Source: Paraburkholderia sp. IMGN_8
Lineage (GTDB): Bacteria > Pseudomonadota > Gammaproteobacteria > Burkholderiales > Burkholderiaceae
Direction of reading: 5' to 3'
Length of the DNA: 64,000 nucleotides
Assembly (NCBI RefSeq): GCF_038050405.1
Contig: NZ_CP150900.1
Location: 2,108,001 to 2,172,000 of the forward strand
The notes below the pieces were generated by a model. That model did no database searches. It saw nothing but the letters and a program-made list of their open reading frames with translations, and was not told the DNA's origin. This document shows positions 46,078 through 55,107 of this stretch, piece after piece. How positions within the stretch are numbered: position 1 is the stretch's first letter; each line of letters begins with the position of its first letter. A program made the position numbers and the translations under genes.

Positions 46078-46889
46078 TCTTATCTGTTGAGGGGCGGCAG
46101 CCGGTTCGCTTTGCGCACACATTGCTGCATGCAGCAAAATAGTGCATCACTTAGAAAAAATAATCAGTAATAATTCGGAAAAAATGTCTTCCCTCTGAAA
46201 GGGCGCCGAAGGGTGAAATGCTGCCGCTTTGCCGCCTAACCGGCAGCAAAGCCGCTTGCTTATTGATTCCGGAGCTATTTTCGACTGGCTGACGGGGCTT
46301 CGCCTTATCTGTTTTTTTCAACTCGCTAACGGTTCATCCTGGCCGCTTTTTTAACTGGACGAGCGGGGGGCGACTGATTGCACCCTCGTCGCTGCGTTCC
46401 GGCAGCTTGCTCTTCCATCGCCGCCGTGGAAGGTGCACTGGATGCACTCACGCAGTGCCGGCCCGCTTCGCGCGAGTGCAAAATCCCGGTGCATCGGCCG
46501 TCGCGTGACACCCAAAACGCTTGTATTGCCGCGTCCTATGGTGCTTCGCGGCAACTGGCACAACATTCGCTTAAAAGAAAATCAGAGTAGAAGCGGCTAG
46601 CGAGCCGGCATGAAAGTGCCGGTCATCGTGGGGCATTGCTCTTGGGGCGCATCGTGCGCCCACGTCGAAGCGATTCGGCGTTTGAACGGAACCGTCCGGT
46701 TCCGCCAACAAGGAGCGTGCGATGCAGTTGCCCCAATTTTTCACCCGACTGTTGTGCGTCCTTGCCATTGCGCGAGGCGATTTGCGTTCGTCCGCAGGTC
46801 AAGTGCTGCGCGCATGTTGCATGGGTCACGTCGACCGCTCCTTATCGCTTTGCCTTCCCACTATCCCCACGCTCACACGGAGTTCAGTC
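46078..46889. other. Long intergenic region upstream of the Rieske/ABC cluster
   Basis: About 810 bases. It has an A/T-rich part (46138-46200), an inverted GCTGCCG/CGGCAGC pair at 46220-46247, and the palindrome at 46687-46704. Short frames here lack support. It probably contains promoters for both the glycosyltransferase and the ABC cluster. Confidence 0.5.
46687..46704. promoter_or_regulatory. Palindrome upstream of the Rieske/ABC cluster
   Basis: CGGAACCG and CGGTTCCG around TC, an almost perfect 18-base dyad, about 190 bases before the first gene of the cluster. A likely operator for an unidentified regulator. Confidence 0.5.
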
Positions 46890-47975
46890 ATGCGCGTTTT
46901 GCGTTTTCTTTCCCGCGTTGCCCGCATTTCCCGCGTTGCCATTGGCGGCCATTCGCTTTGTTCCTCATTCGGATGCTCATTTGGGTCCCTGGTTGGGTCA
47001 CTAGTTGCTCGCACCGCGAGCGCTGCCACGATCGCCGGCGTCGCGCTGACGGCACATCTGGCTCACGCCGACGATCACGTGACGCTGCTGACCAGTTGGT
47101 ACGCGCAGGCCGAACACGGTGGTTTCTATCAGGCTGTGGCGACCGGCATCTACAAGAAGTATGGGCTGGATGTCACGATCAGGATGGGTGGCCCGCAAGT
47201 GAACGGCATGCAATTGCTGGCGGGCGGCCAAGCTGACTTCCTGATGGGCTACGACTTTCAGGTGCTCTCCAGCGTCGAAGCCGGCATTCCCGTCACCACG
47301 GTTGCCGCCGCGTTCCAGTTCGACCCGCAAGGCATGATGACGCACGCTGACGTGACGAGTCTCGCGGGCCTGAAGAACAAGACGATCCTCGTCGCCGGTT
47401 CGGGCCGCACGACCTGGTGGCCTTGGCTCAAAGCGAAATACGGCTACACCGAAGCGCAAGCGCGTCCGTACACGTTCAACCTGCAACCGTTCTTTGCCGA
47501 TCAGAACGTGGCGATGCAGGCGTATCCGTCGTCGGAAACTTTTCAGGCCGAGCAGGCCCACGTGAACGCGCACTTCTTCCTGTTTGCCGACGACGGTTAT
47601 CCGCCGTATAACTCGACGATCGTGACGATGCGCGACACGCTCAAGAACAAGCCGGACGTGGTGGCGCGTTTCGTGAAGGCATCGATGGAAGGCTGGAAAA
47701 GCTATCTGAACGATCCTGCGCCGGCTAATGCGCTGATCAAGAAAGACAATCCGCAGATGAGCGACGCGCAACTCGCGTACGGCGTCGCGCAACTGAAGAT
47801 ACTCAAGCTCGTCACCGGCGGCGATGCGGCCACGCAAGGCATCGGCACGATGACCGACGCGCGTTGGAAGAAGACCTTCGATTACATGGTCGACGCGAAG
47901 CTGCTCAAGCCCGCTACCGATTATCACAGCGCCTACACGCTGCAAATCATCCAGAACGCGAAGGTCATGCCCTAA
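46890..47975 (+). CDS. ABC transporter substrate-binding protein (NMT1/THI5-like)
   Basis: A 361-residue binding protein. The N-terminal 60 residues are long for a signal: a basic start, a Ser/Gly/Val-rich stretch and then VALTAHLAHADDH, where cleavage is expected. The mature protein has the NMT1/THI5-like pattern: TLLTSWYAQAEHGGFYQAVA, GIYKKYGLDVTIRMGGPQ, GGQADFLMGYDF. Such proteins bind pyrimidines, riboflavin, taurine or aromatic sulfonates. The start at 46890 has GGAG upstream. First gene of a five-gene cluster. Confidence 0.85.
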   Translation: MRVLRFLSRVARISRVAIGGHSLCSSFGCSFGSLVGSLVARTASAATIAGVALTAHLAHADDHVTLLTSWYAQAEHGGFYQAVATGIYKKYGLDVTIRMGGPQVNGMQLLAGGQADFLMGYDFQVLSSVEAGIPVTTVAAAFQFDPQGMMTHADVTSLAGLKNKTILVAGSGRTTWWPWLKAKYGYTEAQARPYTFNLQPFFADQNVAMQAYPSSETFQAEQAHVNAHFFLFADDGYPPYNSTIVTMRDTLKNKPDVVARFVKASMEGWKSYLNDPAPANALIKKDNPQMSDAQLAYGVAQLKILKLVTGGDAATQGIGTMTDARWKKTFDYMVDAKLLKPATDYHSAYTLQIIQNAKVMP

Positions 47976-48044
47976 GGGTTGCCATTAATGCATGCAGCGC
48001 ATGCGCCACACGAATGCTTGGACGCTTGAAGAAGGAGTTTCTCC

Positions 48045-49091
48045 ATGCTGGTCACCCGTCAAAAAATCTTGCGCCGCTTCTGGTACGCAATCATGCCGAT
48101 GACGCAACTCGATGCCGGCCCGCAGCCGTTCACCTTGCTCGGTGAGCCGATCGTGCTGTGGAAGGGCGCAGGCGGCAAGCCGCACGCGTTGCGCGATCGC
48201 TGCTGCCATCGCACGGCGAAACTGTCGAAGGGTTTTGTCGATCGCGACGGCAATATCGCCTGCGGTTATCACGGCTGGACCTACGACTGCTCCGGTCAAT
48301 GCGTGAAGATTCCGCAGAACGACGGCAGCGCAATTCCGTCGCGCGCGATCGTGCCGTCGTATCGCTGCGAGGAACGCTATGGCTACGCGTGGGTCGCGCT
48401 CGACGATCCGTTGCAACCGATTCCCGAGTTTCCCGAAGACGGCGCGCCCGGTTATCGCCGCATCCTGCAGTTCTATGAGCGCTGGCAAACGAGCCCGCTG
48501 CGGATGATGGAAAACTCGTTCGACAACTCGCACTTCAGCTTCGTGCACAAAGCCAACTTCGGTCTGTTCGACAATCCGAAACCGTCGAAATATGAATTCC
48601 GTCCGCACGAATGGGGCTTTGAGGCCGAGACCCATGTGCCGGTGCGTAATCCGCCGGCCAGCTATCGCATCACCGGTACGACCGAGGAAGTCACAGAGCG
48701 TCATCTGATCAACCGCTGGTTCATGCCGTTCGCGCGCCGCTTCGGTTGCGTGTATCCGGCGAGCGGCATCCATCACATTATCTACAACTGCGCGACGCCG
48801 ATCGACGATCGCACGCTGATGCTGTCGCAGTGGCTCTATCGCAACGACACCGAAGACGCGTGTTCGACGCGGGAGCTGATCGACTGGGATCGGCCGATCA
48901 CCGACGAAGACCGCGACATTCTCGAAGCCACCGACTATGACGCATGCATCGACGTGCGCCGCCAGCAGGAGTGTCATATGGAATCGGATCAGCCGGGTTT
49001 GCTGATGCGCCGCATGTTGCTGAAGCTGTTGAACGACAACGGCGAAGCCGAGATATTTCGCGAAGTGTTCCCCATCCAAACGGAGGAGTAG
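48045..49091 (+). CDS. Rieske non-haem iron oxygenase (alpha subunit type)
   Basis: A 348-residue oxygenase. The Rieske cluster ligands are C53-x-H55 (in DRCCHRTAK) and C73-xx-H76 (in CGYHGW). The mononuclear iron site is D160, H163 and H168 in ENSFDNSHFSFVH. Length and layout resemble vanillate demethylase VanA and the purine N-demethylases NdmA/NdmB. It needs a reductase, but none is encoded nearby. AAGGAG precedes the ATG. Its position between transport genes suggests it works on the imported compound, by hydroxylation or demethylation. Confidence 0.88.
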   Translation: MLVTRQKILRRFWYAIMPMTQLDAGPQPFTLLGEPIVLWKGAGGKPHALRDRCCHRTAKLSKGFVDRDGNIACGYHGWTYDCSGQCVKIPQNDGSAIPSRAIVPSYRCEERYGYAWVALDDPLQPIPEFPEDGAPGYRRILQFYERWQTSPLRMMENSFDNSHFSFVHKANFGLFDNPKPSKYEFRPHEWGFEAETHVPVRNPPASYRITGTTEEVTERHLINRWFMPFARRFGCVYPASGIHHIIYNCATPIDDRTLMLSQWLYRNDTEDACSTRELIDWDRPITDEDRDILEATDYDACIDVRRQQECHMESDQPGLLMRRMLLKLLNDNGEAEIFREVFPIQTEE

Positions 49092-49093
49092 TC

Positions 49094-49927
49094 ATGGCGC
49101 CGGCTGAAACCTGTTCCGCTAACGCTCCAGCATCGTTGCTGTCGGTGCAGCGCGTCGATAAGCGCTATCCGAACGGCACGGTCGCGCTCGAAGACGTGCG
49201 CCTCGCGATCGGGCCGGGCGAGTTCATCTCGCTGCTCGGGCCGTCCGGTTGCGGCAAGAGCACCTTGCTGAAGATGTTCGCCGGCATCGAAACGCCGACG
49301 CACGGTCATATGCGCTGGTGGGGGCAACCGTTCGACACGGTCGGCTCGAAAGGGCGGCGCATGTCGATGGTGTTTCAGGAGGCCACGCTGATGCCATGGG
49401 CGACGGTCGCCGACAACGTCCGCTTGCCGCTCGACCTCGCCCATGTATCGCGCCACGAAGCGGACGCGCGCGTGGCCGAGGCGCTGGAAGGCGTGGGCCT
49501 CGCGAAGTTCGGCAAGGTGTTGCCGCGCGAGTTGTCGGGCGGTATGCAGATGCGCGTGTCGTTGGCGCGCGCGCTTGTCACCGAGCCCGATCTGCTGCTG
49601 CTCGACGAGCCCTTCGGCGCACTCGACGAATTCACCCGCAACCGCCTCGACAGCGACTTGCGCGCGCTGTGGCAGCGGCGCGGTATGACGGTGGTGTTCG
49701 TCACGCACAGCATTTACGAAGCGGTCTATCTGTCGAGCCGGGTGGTCGTGATGCAGGCGCGGCCGGGCCGCGTCATCGCCGAAGTACCGATCGACGCTCC
49801 GCTCGAACGCGACGATGCGTACCGCGTCAGCGTGCCCTTCATGCAGCATTGCAACACGCTTTCCGAGCTGATTGCCGGTGCGCACCGTGCGTCGTTTGAG
49901 AACGAAGAAACAGGAGTGCAATCATGA
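49094..49927 (+). CDS. ABC transporter ATP-binding protein (TauB/SsuB type)
   Basis: A 277-residue ATPase. Walker A is GPSGCGKST at 49-57; the signature LSGGMQMRVSLARALV and Walker B LLLLDEPFGALDE are intact, with the H-loop FVTHSIYEAVYL. This is the nitrate/sulfonate/NMT1-type subfamily. It begins two bases after the Rieske gene's stop and overlaps the permease by ATGA, so all are one transcript. Confidence 0.9.
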   Translation: MAPAETCSANAPASLLSVQRVDKRYPNGTVALEDVRLAIGPGEFISLLGPSGCGKSTLLKMFAGIETPTHGHMRWWGQPFDTVGSKGRRMSMVFQEATLMPWATVADNVRLPLDLAHVSRHEADARVAEALEGVGLAKFGKVLPRELSGGMQMRVSLARALVTEPDLLLLDEPFGALDEFTRNRLDSDLRALWQRRGMTVVFVTHSIYEAVYLSSRVVVMQARPGRVIAEVPIDAPLERDDAYRVSVPFMQHCNTLSELIAGAHRASFENEETGVQS

Positions 49928-50781
49928 CAGGCGAAGTGCTTGCGGGTCATTCGGCCAACACCCAGCGGAGCGCGTCGGCAGCGAAGCCCGCGCGCCGACC
50001 GTGGTTGCAACGTCCGGGCATGACGAAGGCGATTGCGCCGTGGGTCGTCGGCGTGATCGTGCTGGCGTTATGGCAGGGCTGGTGCGTGTTGTTCAAGGTG
50101 CCGGCGTATCTGGTGCCGTCGCCGTCGGCGATTGTCAGCGAACTGGTTCAGGACGCGCCCTTGCTGTTCGGCAGTTTGCTCGCTACGTTGAAGATCACGT
50201 TGCTGGCGTTCGCACTTGCCACTGCCCTCGGCGTCGTGATCGCCTTGCTGTTCGTGCAGAGTCCGCTGATCGAGGCGAGTCTGTTTCCGTATGCGATCCT
50301 GTTGCAGGTCACGCCGGTCGTTGCGATTGCGCCGCTGATCATCATCTGGGTCAAGGACATGAACGTCGCGCTGGTGTTGTGTGCCACGCTCGTCGCATTG
50401 TTCCCGATCATCTCGAACACGGCGCTCGGTTTGCGCAGCGTGAATCCTGGCCTCATCAACCTGTTCAAGATCAACCGTGCGACCCGCTGGCAGACTTTGC
50501 TGCGTTTGCGGATTCCGAGCGCGTTGCCGTATTTCTTCGGTGGTTTGCGGATTTCCAGTGGCCTGTCGCTGATCGGCGCGGTGGTGGCGGAGTTCGTCGC
50601 GGGGACGGGCGGCAGTGGTGCGGGATTGGCTTATCAGATTTTGCAAGCCGGATTCCAGTTGAATATTCCACGGCTGTTTGCGGCCCTGCTGCTGATTACC
50701 GTGACGGGCGTCGTACTGTTCGCCATCACGGCGTGGGTGTTGCGCATCGGTTTGCGCGGCTGGCACGATAGCCAACTTTGA
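49924..50781 (+). CDS. ABC transporter permease (TauC/SsuC type)
   Basis: A 285-residue membrane protein with about six segments. The coupling region FKINRATRWQTLLRLRIPSA and GGLRISSGLSLIGAVVAEFV is typical of the taurine/nitrate permease family. About 35 polar residues precede the first helix. The start overlaps the ATPase stop (ATGA). It partners the ATPase and the NMT1-like binding protein. Confidence 0.88.
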   Translation: MTGEVLAGHSANTQRSASAAKPARRPWLQRPGMTKAIAPWVVGVIVLALWQGWCVLFKVPAYLVPSPSAIVSELVQDAPLLFGSLLATLKITLLAFALATALGVVIALLFVQSPLIEASLFPYAILLQVTPVVAIAPLIIIWVKDMNVALVLCATLVALFPIISNTALGLRSVNPGLINLFKINRATRWQTLLRLRIPSALPYFFGGLRISSGLSLIGAVVAEFVAGTGGSGAGLAYQILQAGFQLNIPRLFAALLLITVTGVVLFAITAWVLRIGLRGWHDSQL

Positions 50782-50791
50782 TCTTGCTCTC

Positions 50792-52240
50792 ATGACTACC
50801 TCCAACACGAAGCTTTCCACGCTGATCCGCAACGCGGCCGTCATCATGACCGGCGGTCGTGGTTCGACTGACGATCCAGCGCGCGTGAATGGCCCCGACA
50901 TTCGCATTGTCGGCGATACGATCGACGCGATCGGCGCGTTGAGTCCGCGGCCAGGCGAAGCGATCGTGGACGCCACCGATTGCGTGATCTACCCGGCGTG
51001 GGTCAACACCCATCACCATCTGTTCCAGTCGCTGCTCAAGGGTGACACAGCCGGTCTCGACGCAACGCTCACGCTGTGGCTCGCCGCGACGCCGTATCGT
51101 TTTCGCGCGCTATTCGACGAGCGGCGCTTCAGGCTCGCGGCGCGCATCGGCCTGATCGAGTTGGCGCGCTCGGGTTGTGCGACGGTGGCCGATCACAACT
51201 ACGTCTACTACCCGGACATGCCGTTCGACAGCTCGGCGATCCTGTTCGAAGAGGCGGAAAAGCTCGGCTTGCGTTTCGTGCTGCTGCGCGGCGGCGCCAC
51301 GCAAACGCGGCAACTCGAAGCCGAATTGCCGACGGCATTGCGGCCAGAAACACTGGATGCGTATGTCGCCGATATCGAACGGCTCGCGGGCGAATACCAC
51401 GACGCATCGCCGCGCGCGATGCAGCGCGTCGTGATGGCGCCGACCACCGTGCTGTATTCGATCTCGCCCGCGGAGATGCGAGAGACGGCGGCGGTGGCGC
51501 GCCGGCTCGGTCTGCGTCTGCACAGCCATTTGTCGGAGACGGTCGGCTATCAGGACAGCGCGTATTCGATGTACCGGCAGTCGCCGGTCGCCTTTTGCGG
51601 CGAGCACGACTGGCTCGGCAAAGACGTCTGGTACGCGCATCTGGTCAAAGTCGACGCCGACGAAATCGCGATGCTCGCGCAAACGGGCACGGGCGTCGCG
51701 CATTGTCCGCAGAGCAACGGGCGGCTGGGCAGCGGCATCTGTCCGGTGCGCGAGATGGCGGACGCGGGCGTGCCGGTGTCGATCGGCGTCGATGGCGCGG
51801 CGTCGAACGAAGCGGCCGACATGATCTCCGAAGTCCACATGACGTGGCTTGCGCAACGCGCGCGGCTCGGGATGATGGCGCAGCCTAAGTTCCGCGGCGG
51901 CAGCTTCGAAGGCGGGGCGAATGCGGCGAGCATCGCCGATGTGATTCACTGGGGCACGGGGGGCGGTGCGCGGATCATGGGGCTGGACGAAGTCGGCAAG
52001 ATTGCGCCGGGCTATGCGGCGGACCTGGCGATCTACCGGCTCGACGATCCGCGGTACTTCGGTTTGCACGATCCGGCGATCGGGCCGGTGGCGTCGGGCG
52101 GCAGGCCGTCACTGGCGGCGCTGTTTTCGGCGGGCAAGCGTGTTGTCACCGACGACCAGGTCAACGGCGTCGATCTGAAGGAGTTAGGCCATGAGGCGAG
52201 GGCGGCGGTGCGTGAACTGCTCGCCGAGGTGGCTGGCTGA
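50792..52240 (+). CDS. Amidohydrolase, 8-oxoguanine deaminase-like
   Basis: A 482-residue amidohydrolase of the ATZ/TRZ deaminase group. Metal ligands visible: NTHHHLFQS (H74 and H76), LRLHSHLSET, then YAHLVKVDADE and GVDGAASNEAADM (Asp). The HCPQSNGRLGSGICPVREM segment is shared with 8-oxoguanine deaminases and hydroxydechloroatrazine hydrolases. It would remove an amino group from a purine- or triazine-like ring. It follows the permease by 10 bases. The substrate within the cluster is inferred, not shown. Confidence 0.83.
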   Translation: MTTSNTKLSTLIRNAAVIMTGGRGSTDDPARVNGPDIRIVGDTIDAIGALSPRPGEAIVDATDCVIYPAWVNTHHHLFQSLLKGDTAGLDATLTLWLAATPYRFRALFDERRFRLAARIGLIELARSGCATVADHNYVYYPDMPFDSSAILFEEAEKLGLRFVLLRGGATQTRQLEAELPTALRPETLDAYVADIERLAGEYHDASPRAMQRVVMAPTTVLYSISPAEMRETAAVARRLGLRLHSHLSETVGYQDSAYSMYRQSPVAFCGEHDWLGKDVWYAHLVKVDADEIAMLAQTGTGVAHCPQSNGRLGSGICPVREMADAGVPVSIGVDGAASNEAADMISEVHMTWLAQRARLGMMAQPKFRGGSFEGGANAASIADVIHWGTGGGARIMGLDEVGKIAPGYAADLAIYRLDDPRYFGLHDPAIGPVASGGRPSLAALFSAGKRVVTDDQVNGVDLKELGHEARAAVRELLAEVAG

Positions 52241-52268
52241 ACGCACGCGCGGTGGGCGGCTGGCACAT

Positions 52269-53156
52269 TCAACCGAACGTCGCCACGACGAAATCGATGA
52301 AGCTGCGCAACTTGGGTGTCGATTTCCGATCGGGCGAGAACAGGATATGCATCGGCCGCGACGGCGATTCATAGCCCGGCAGCACTTGCACGAGCCGGCC
52401 GCTGGCAAGGTCTTGATCGAGCATCTCGCGCGGCTGTTGAATGATGCCGAGGCCTGCCAGCGCCGCGCTGCGCAGCGCCTGGCCGTTGTTGATCGAAAAG
52501 CGGCTTGTCACTCGCACGGTGTGCAGTCCTCGCGCGTCCGTGAACTCCCATTCGCGCACCGGCGGGCGCGCCCAGTATGCAAAACCCAGGCATTCGTGTT
52601 CGACGAGATCCGCGGGTCGCACAGGCGTACCACGTTCTTCCAGATAAGCGGGCGACGCGCACGCCACCAGCCGGTACGGCGCGAGCGAACGTGCGATCAG
52701 CCGCGAGTCCGGCACCGGCGCAATCCGCACCACCGCGTCGAACCCTTCGTCGACCAGATCGACGATGCGGTCGCTCAGCGTCAGATCGATATCGACTTCC
52801 GGATACTGCTTCATATACCGCGCGAGGGCCGGCGTGAGACTGTGCGCACCGAAGCTTACCGGCGCGTTGACTTTCAGCGTGCCGCGCGGCGCTGCCTGCA
52901 AATTGGCCGCCAGTGCTTCCGCCGCGTCCGCTTCCGCCAGCACCGCCTTGCTGCGCTCGTAGAAGGCACTGCCCGCTTCGGTCAGGCTTTGACGGCGCGT
53001 GGTGCGGTCGATGAGCCGCATGCCGTAGCGCGCTTCGAGAAAGCGGATGTGCTTGCCGACCATCTGCGACGAAAGCCCTAATGCCGCCGCCGCGGCGGCG
53101 AACGAGCCGGTTTCGGCCGCTTTGACGAACACCGCCATGCTGGTAAGTCGATCCAT
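52269..53156 (-). CDS. LysR-family regulator divergent from the oxidoreductase gene
   Basis: A 295-residue LysR protein of the CrgA-like subgroup: MDRLTSMAVFVKAAETGSFA, then LSSQMVGKHIRFLEARYGMR and TTRRQSLTEAGSAFYERSK; the effector domain has SDRIVDLVDEGFDAVVRIA. It is divergent from a quinone oxidoreductase gene, with a good dyad between them, and is convergent with the deaminase gene. Control of the oxidoreductase is the likely role. Confidence 0.9.
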   Translation of the reverse strand: MDRLTSMAVFVKAAETGSFAAAAAALGLSSQMVGKHIRFLEARYGMRLIDRTTRRQSLTEAGSAFYERSKAVLAEADAAEALAANLQAAPRGTLKVNAPVSFGAHSLTPALARYMKQYPEVDIDLTLSDRIVDLVDEGFDAVVRIAPVPDSRLIARSLAPYRLVACASPAYLEERGTPVRPADLVEHECLGFAYWARPPVREWEFTDARGLHTVRVTSRFSINNGQALRSAALAGLGIIQQPREMLDQDLASGRLVQVLPGYESPSRPMHILFSPDRKSTPKLRSFIDFVVATFG

Positions 53157-53172
53157 GATTGGAAACCAGATG

Positions 53173-53192
53173 TTTTGATAGATGGATCAAAA
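53173..53192. promoter_or_regulatory. LysR-type dyad between divergent genes
   Basis: TTTTGAT and ATCAAAA, perfect seven-base arms with a six-base spacer, between the LysR start (53156) and the oxidoreductase start (53259). It has the T-N11-A type geometry of a LysR binding site. Confidence 0.6.
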
Positions 53193-53258
53193 GCGTGATT
53201 TATCGCCGTAATGGTTCGAATTATAGTGAGTTCCTACCTGACCTGTTGGAGAGTGAGC

Positions 53259-54248
53259 ATGCCGCGCATCGTACGAATTCATGAAAACGGTGGCCCTGAG
53301 GTGCTGAGGATCGAAGACGTGGAGGTCCCGCCGCCTGGTCCGGGTGAGATTGCGTTGCAGGTCAAGGCGCTCGGCCTGAACCGCGCTGAATCCATGTTCC
53401 GTTCGGGGCACTACGTTGAGAGCCCGGTGTTTCCGGCGCGCCTTGGCTACGAAGCGGCCGGGATAGTGAGCGCGCTTGGCGCCGGGGTGACGAACGTGGC
53501 GGTCGGCGACCACGTGAGTGTCATTCCGCCTTTGTCGATCACGCGGTGGGGCATGTACGGCGATGTCGCGACCGTGCCGGCCGAGATGGCGGTGAAGCAT
53601 CCGGCGTCGCTGAGTTGGACTGATGCCGCGGCGATCTGGATGCAGTATGTGACGGCATGGGGCGCGCTGATCGACATAGCGAAACTACGAGCGGGCGATG
53701 CGGTGATCATCACCGCGGCCTCGAGCAGTGTTGGGTTGGCGGCGATCCAGATCGCGAAGATGGTCGGGGCGACTTCCATTGCGACGACGCGGACGCGGGC
53801 CAAACAGGATGCTTTGTTGGCCGTCGGTGCGGATTATGTGATTGCTACTGCTGAAGAGGATTTAGTTGCGCGAGTGCGTGAGATTACGGGCGGCAAGGGC
53901 GCCCGGGTTGCGTTTGATCCGGTTGTTGGGGCTACGTTTGCCCAGCTTGCCGAGGCGATGGGCGAAGGTGGGATTCTGTTTGAGTATGGCGCGCTGAGCG
54001 CCGAGCCGGCGGCGTTTCCGCTTTTTCCGATTCTTTCGAAGGAGTTGACCGTTCACGGTTACCAGTACAAGCAGATCGTACGGGATCCTGAACGACTTGC
54101 CAGGGCCAGGAGGTTTGTGCTCGATGGACTCGCGTCTGGGGGGCTGGCGCCCGTGGTTGATAAGGTTTTTTCGCTTGATCAGATTGTTGAGGCTCATCGG
54201 TATCTTGAGTCTAATCAGCAGTTTGGCAAGGTTGTCGTAACGGTTTGA
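53259..54248 (+). CDS. Zinc-independent quinone oxidoreductase / MDR-family alcohol dehydrogenase
   Basis: A 329-residue medium-chain dehydrogenase/reductase. GroES-like N-terminal half: PPPGPGEIALQVKALGLNRA, then RLGYEAAGIVSALGAGV. The cofactor-binding half has VIITAASSSVGLAAIQIAKM (the AxxGxxG pattern of quinone oxidoreductases). No zinc-ligand cluster is seen. It probably reduces quinones or enones with NADPH. The start MPRIVRIH has GGAG upstream. Its 3' third shifts to G/T-rich codons as it approaches repeat copy C, two bases after the stop. Confidence 0.87.
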   Translation: MPRIVRIHENGGPEVLRIEDVEVPPPGPGEIALQVKALGLNRAESMFRSGHYVESPVFPARLGYEAAGIVSALGAGVTNVAVGDHVSVIPPLSITRWGMYGDVATVPAEMAVKHPASLSWTDAAAIWMQYVTAWGALIDIAKLRAGDAVIITAASSSVGLAAIQIAKMVGATSIATTRTRAKQDALLAVGADYVIATAEEDLVARVREITGGKGARVAFDPVVGATFAQLAEAMGEGGILFEYGALSAEPAAFPLFPILSKELTVHGYQYKQIVRDPERLARARRFVLDGLASGGLAPVVDKVFSLDQIVEAHRYLESNQQFGKVVVTV

Positions 54249-54250
54249 TG

Positions 54251-55072
54251 GTTTTTTTGCCTGCGCGGCGCTATGGTTGTTGCGCCTGCGGCGTTGGCCT
54301 TTCCTTGATTTGATATTGGTTTATTAGCGTTCCCCCTGTGCGGGGGGCACCTACTTTTCTTTGCCTGCCGCAAAGAAAAGTAGGCAAAAGAAAGCGGCTC
54401 AAACCGCTAGTTCTTAAGCGGGTCTCCTGGCTTGGAGGGGGCAGTGGAGCATCTGGAATCGGTGTTCTCGCGCATTCAACGTGAGTGACAAGGCAGTCAT
54501 ACTTCCGGCGGCGCTGCGCGCGCCGCAGCGGTACTTCTCAAAACCGATTGAGTGTACGCGCTTCCGGCATCATTTATCCCACTCTGCACTACGTGCGTCG
54601 CGGATGGGTATGCTAGTAAAACCAGTTGGCGATTCTTTATCGGTGTGGGAGCCATCGGCTTCACCTCGGCGAAGTGCCGAAGTTTTGGAGTGCGAGCGAC
54701 CATACGGGCGAAACTTCGACGTTGAAACTGGCTGACGGTTTTGTGAAGTACCGCCGAACGCCAAAACCGCCTGGCGGTTTGACGAAGTACCGCCACGGCG
54801 CGCGCAGCGCCGCCGGAAGTATGACTGCCTTGTCACCAGCGCGGAGTGTGCGAGAACACCGATTCCAGATGCTCCACTACCTCCTCCAAGCCAGGAGACC
54901 CGCTTAAGAACTGGCGGTTTGAGCCGCTTTCTTTTGCCTACTTTTCTTTGCGGCCGGCAAAGAAAAGTAGGTGCCCCCCGCACAGGGGGAACGCTAATAA
55001 ACCAATAAGAAAACAAGGAAGGGCCAACGCCGCAGGCACACAGACAGAAAGCGCCACACAGGCAAAAAAACC
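54251..55072. repeat. Long inverted-repeat element, copy C
   Basis: The longest copy (822 bases). The left end, TTTTTTTGCCTGCGCGGCGC, begins two bases after a stop codon; the right end is CACACAGGCAAAAAAACC. The arms are about 280 bases each and inverted, including CCCCCTGTGCGGGGGG, the CTACTTTTCTTTGC hairpin, and GACAAGGCAGTCATACTTCC. The GCGGTACTTC sequence occurs near both inner ends. The core at 54651 carries GCCATCGGCTTCACCTCGG in the same orientation as copy A. It lies between convergent genes (oxidoreductase and LysR). Reading frames within are unsupported. Confidence 0.9.
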
Positions 55073-55107
55073 AAACCAAATCCCAATGCCATAGGCAAAC
55101 AACCACT

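Noticed and set aside
46722..46889. A 56-codon N-terminal extension of the NMT1-like binding protein
   Set aside because: The extension is not signal-like, whereas the ATG at 46890 has a ribosome binding site and starts a plausible signal peptide.
48944..49093. An earlier start for the ABC ATPase inside the Rieske gene
   Set aside because: Would overlap the Rieske coding region by about 150 bases; the ATG at 49094 fits the family start and operon spacing.
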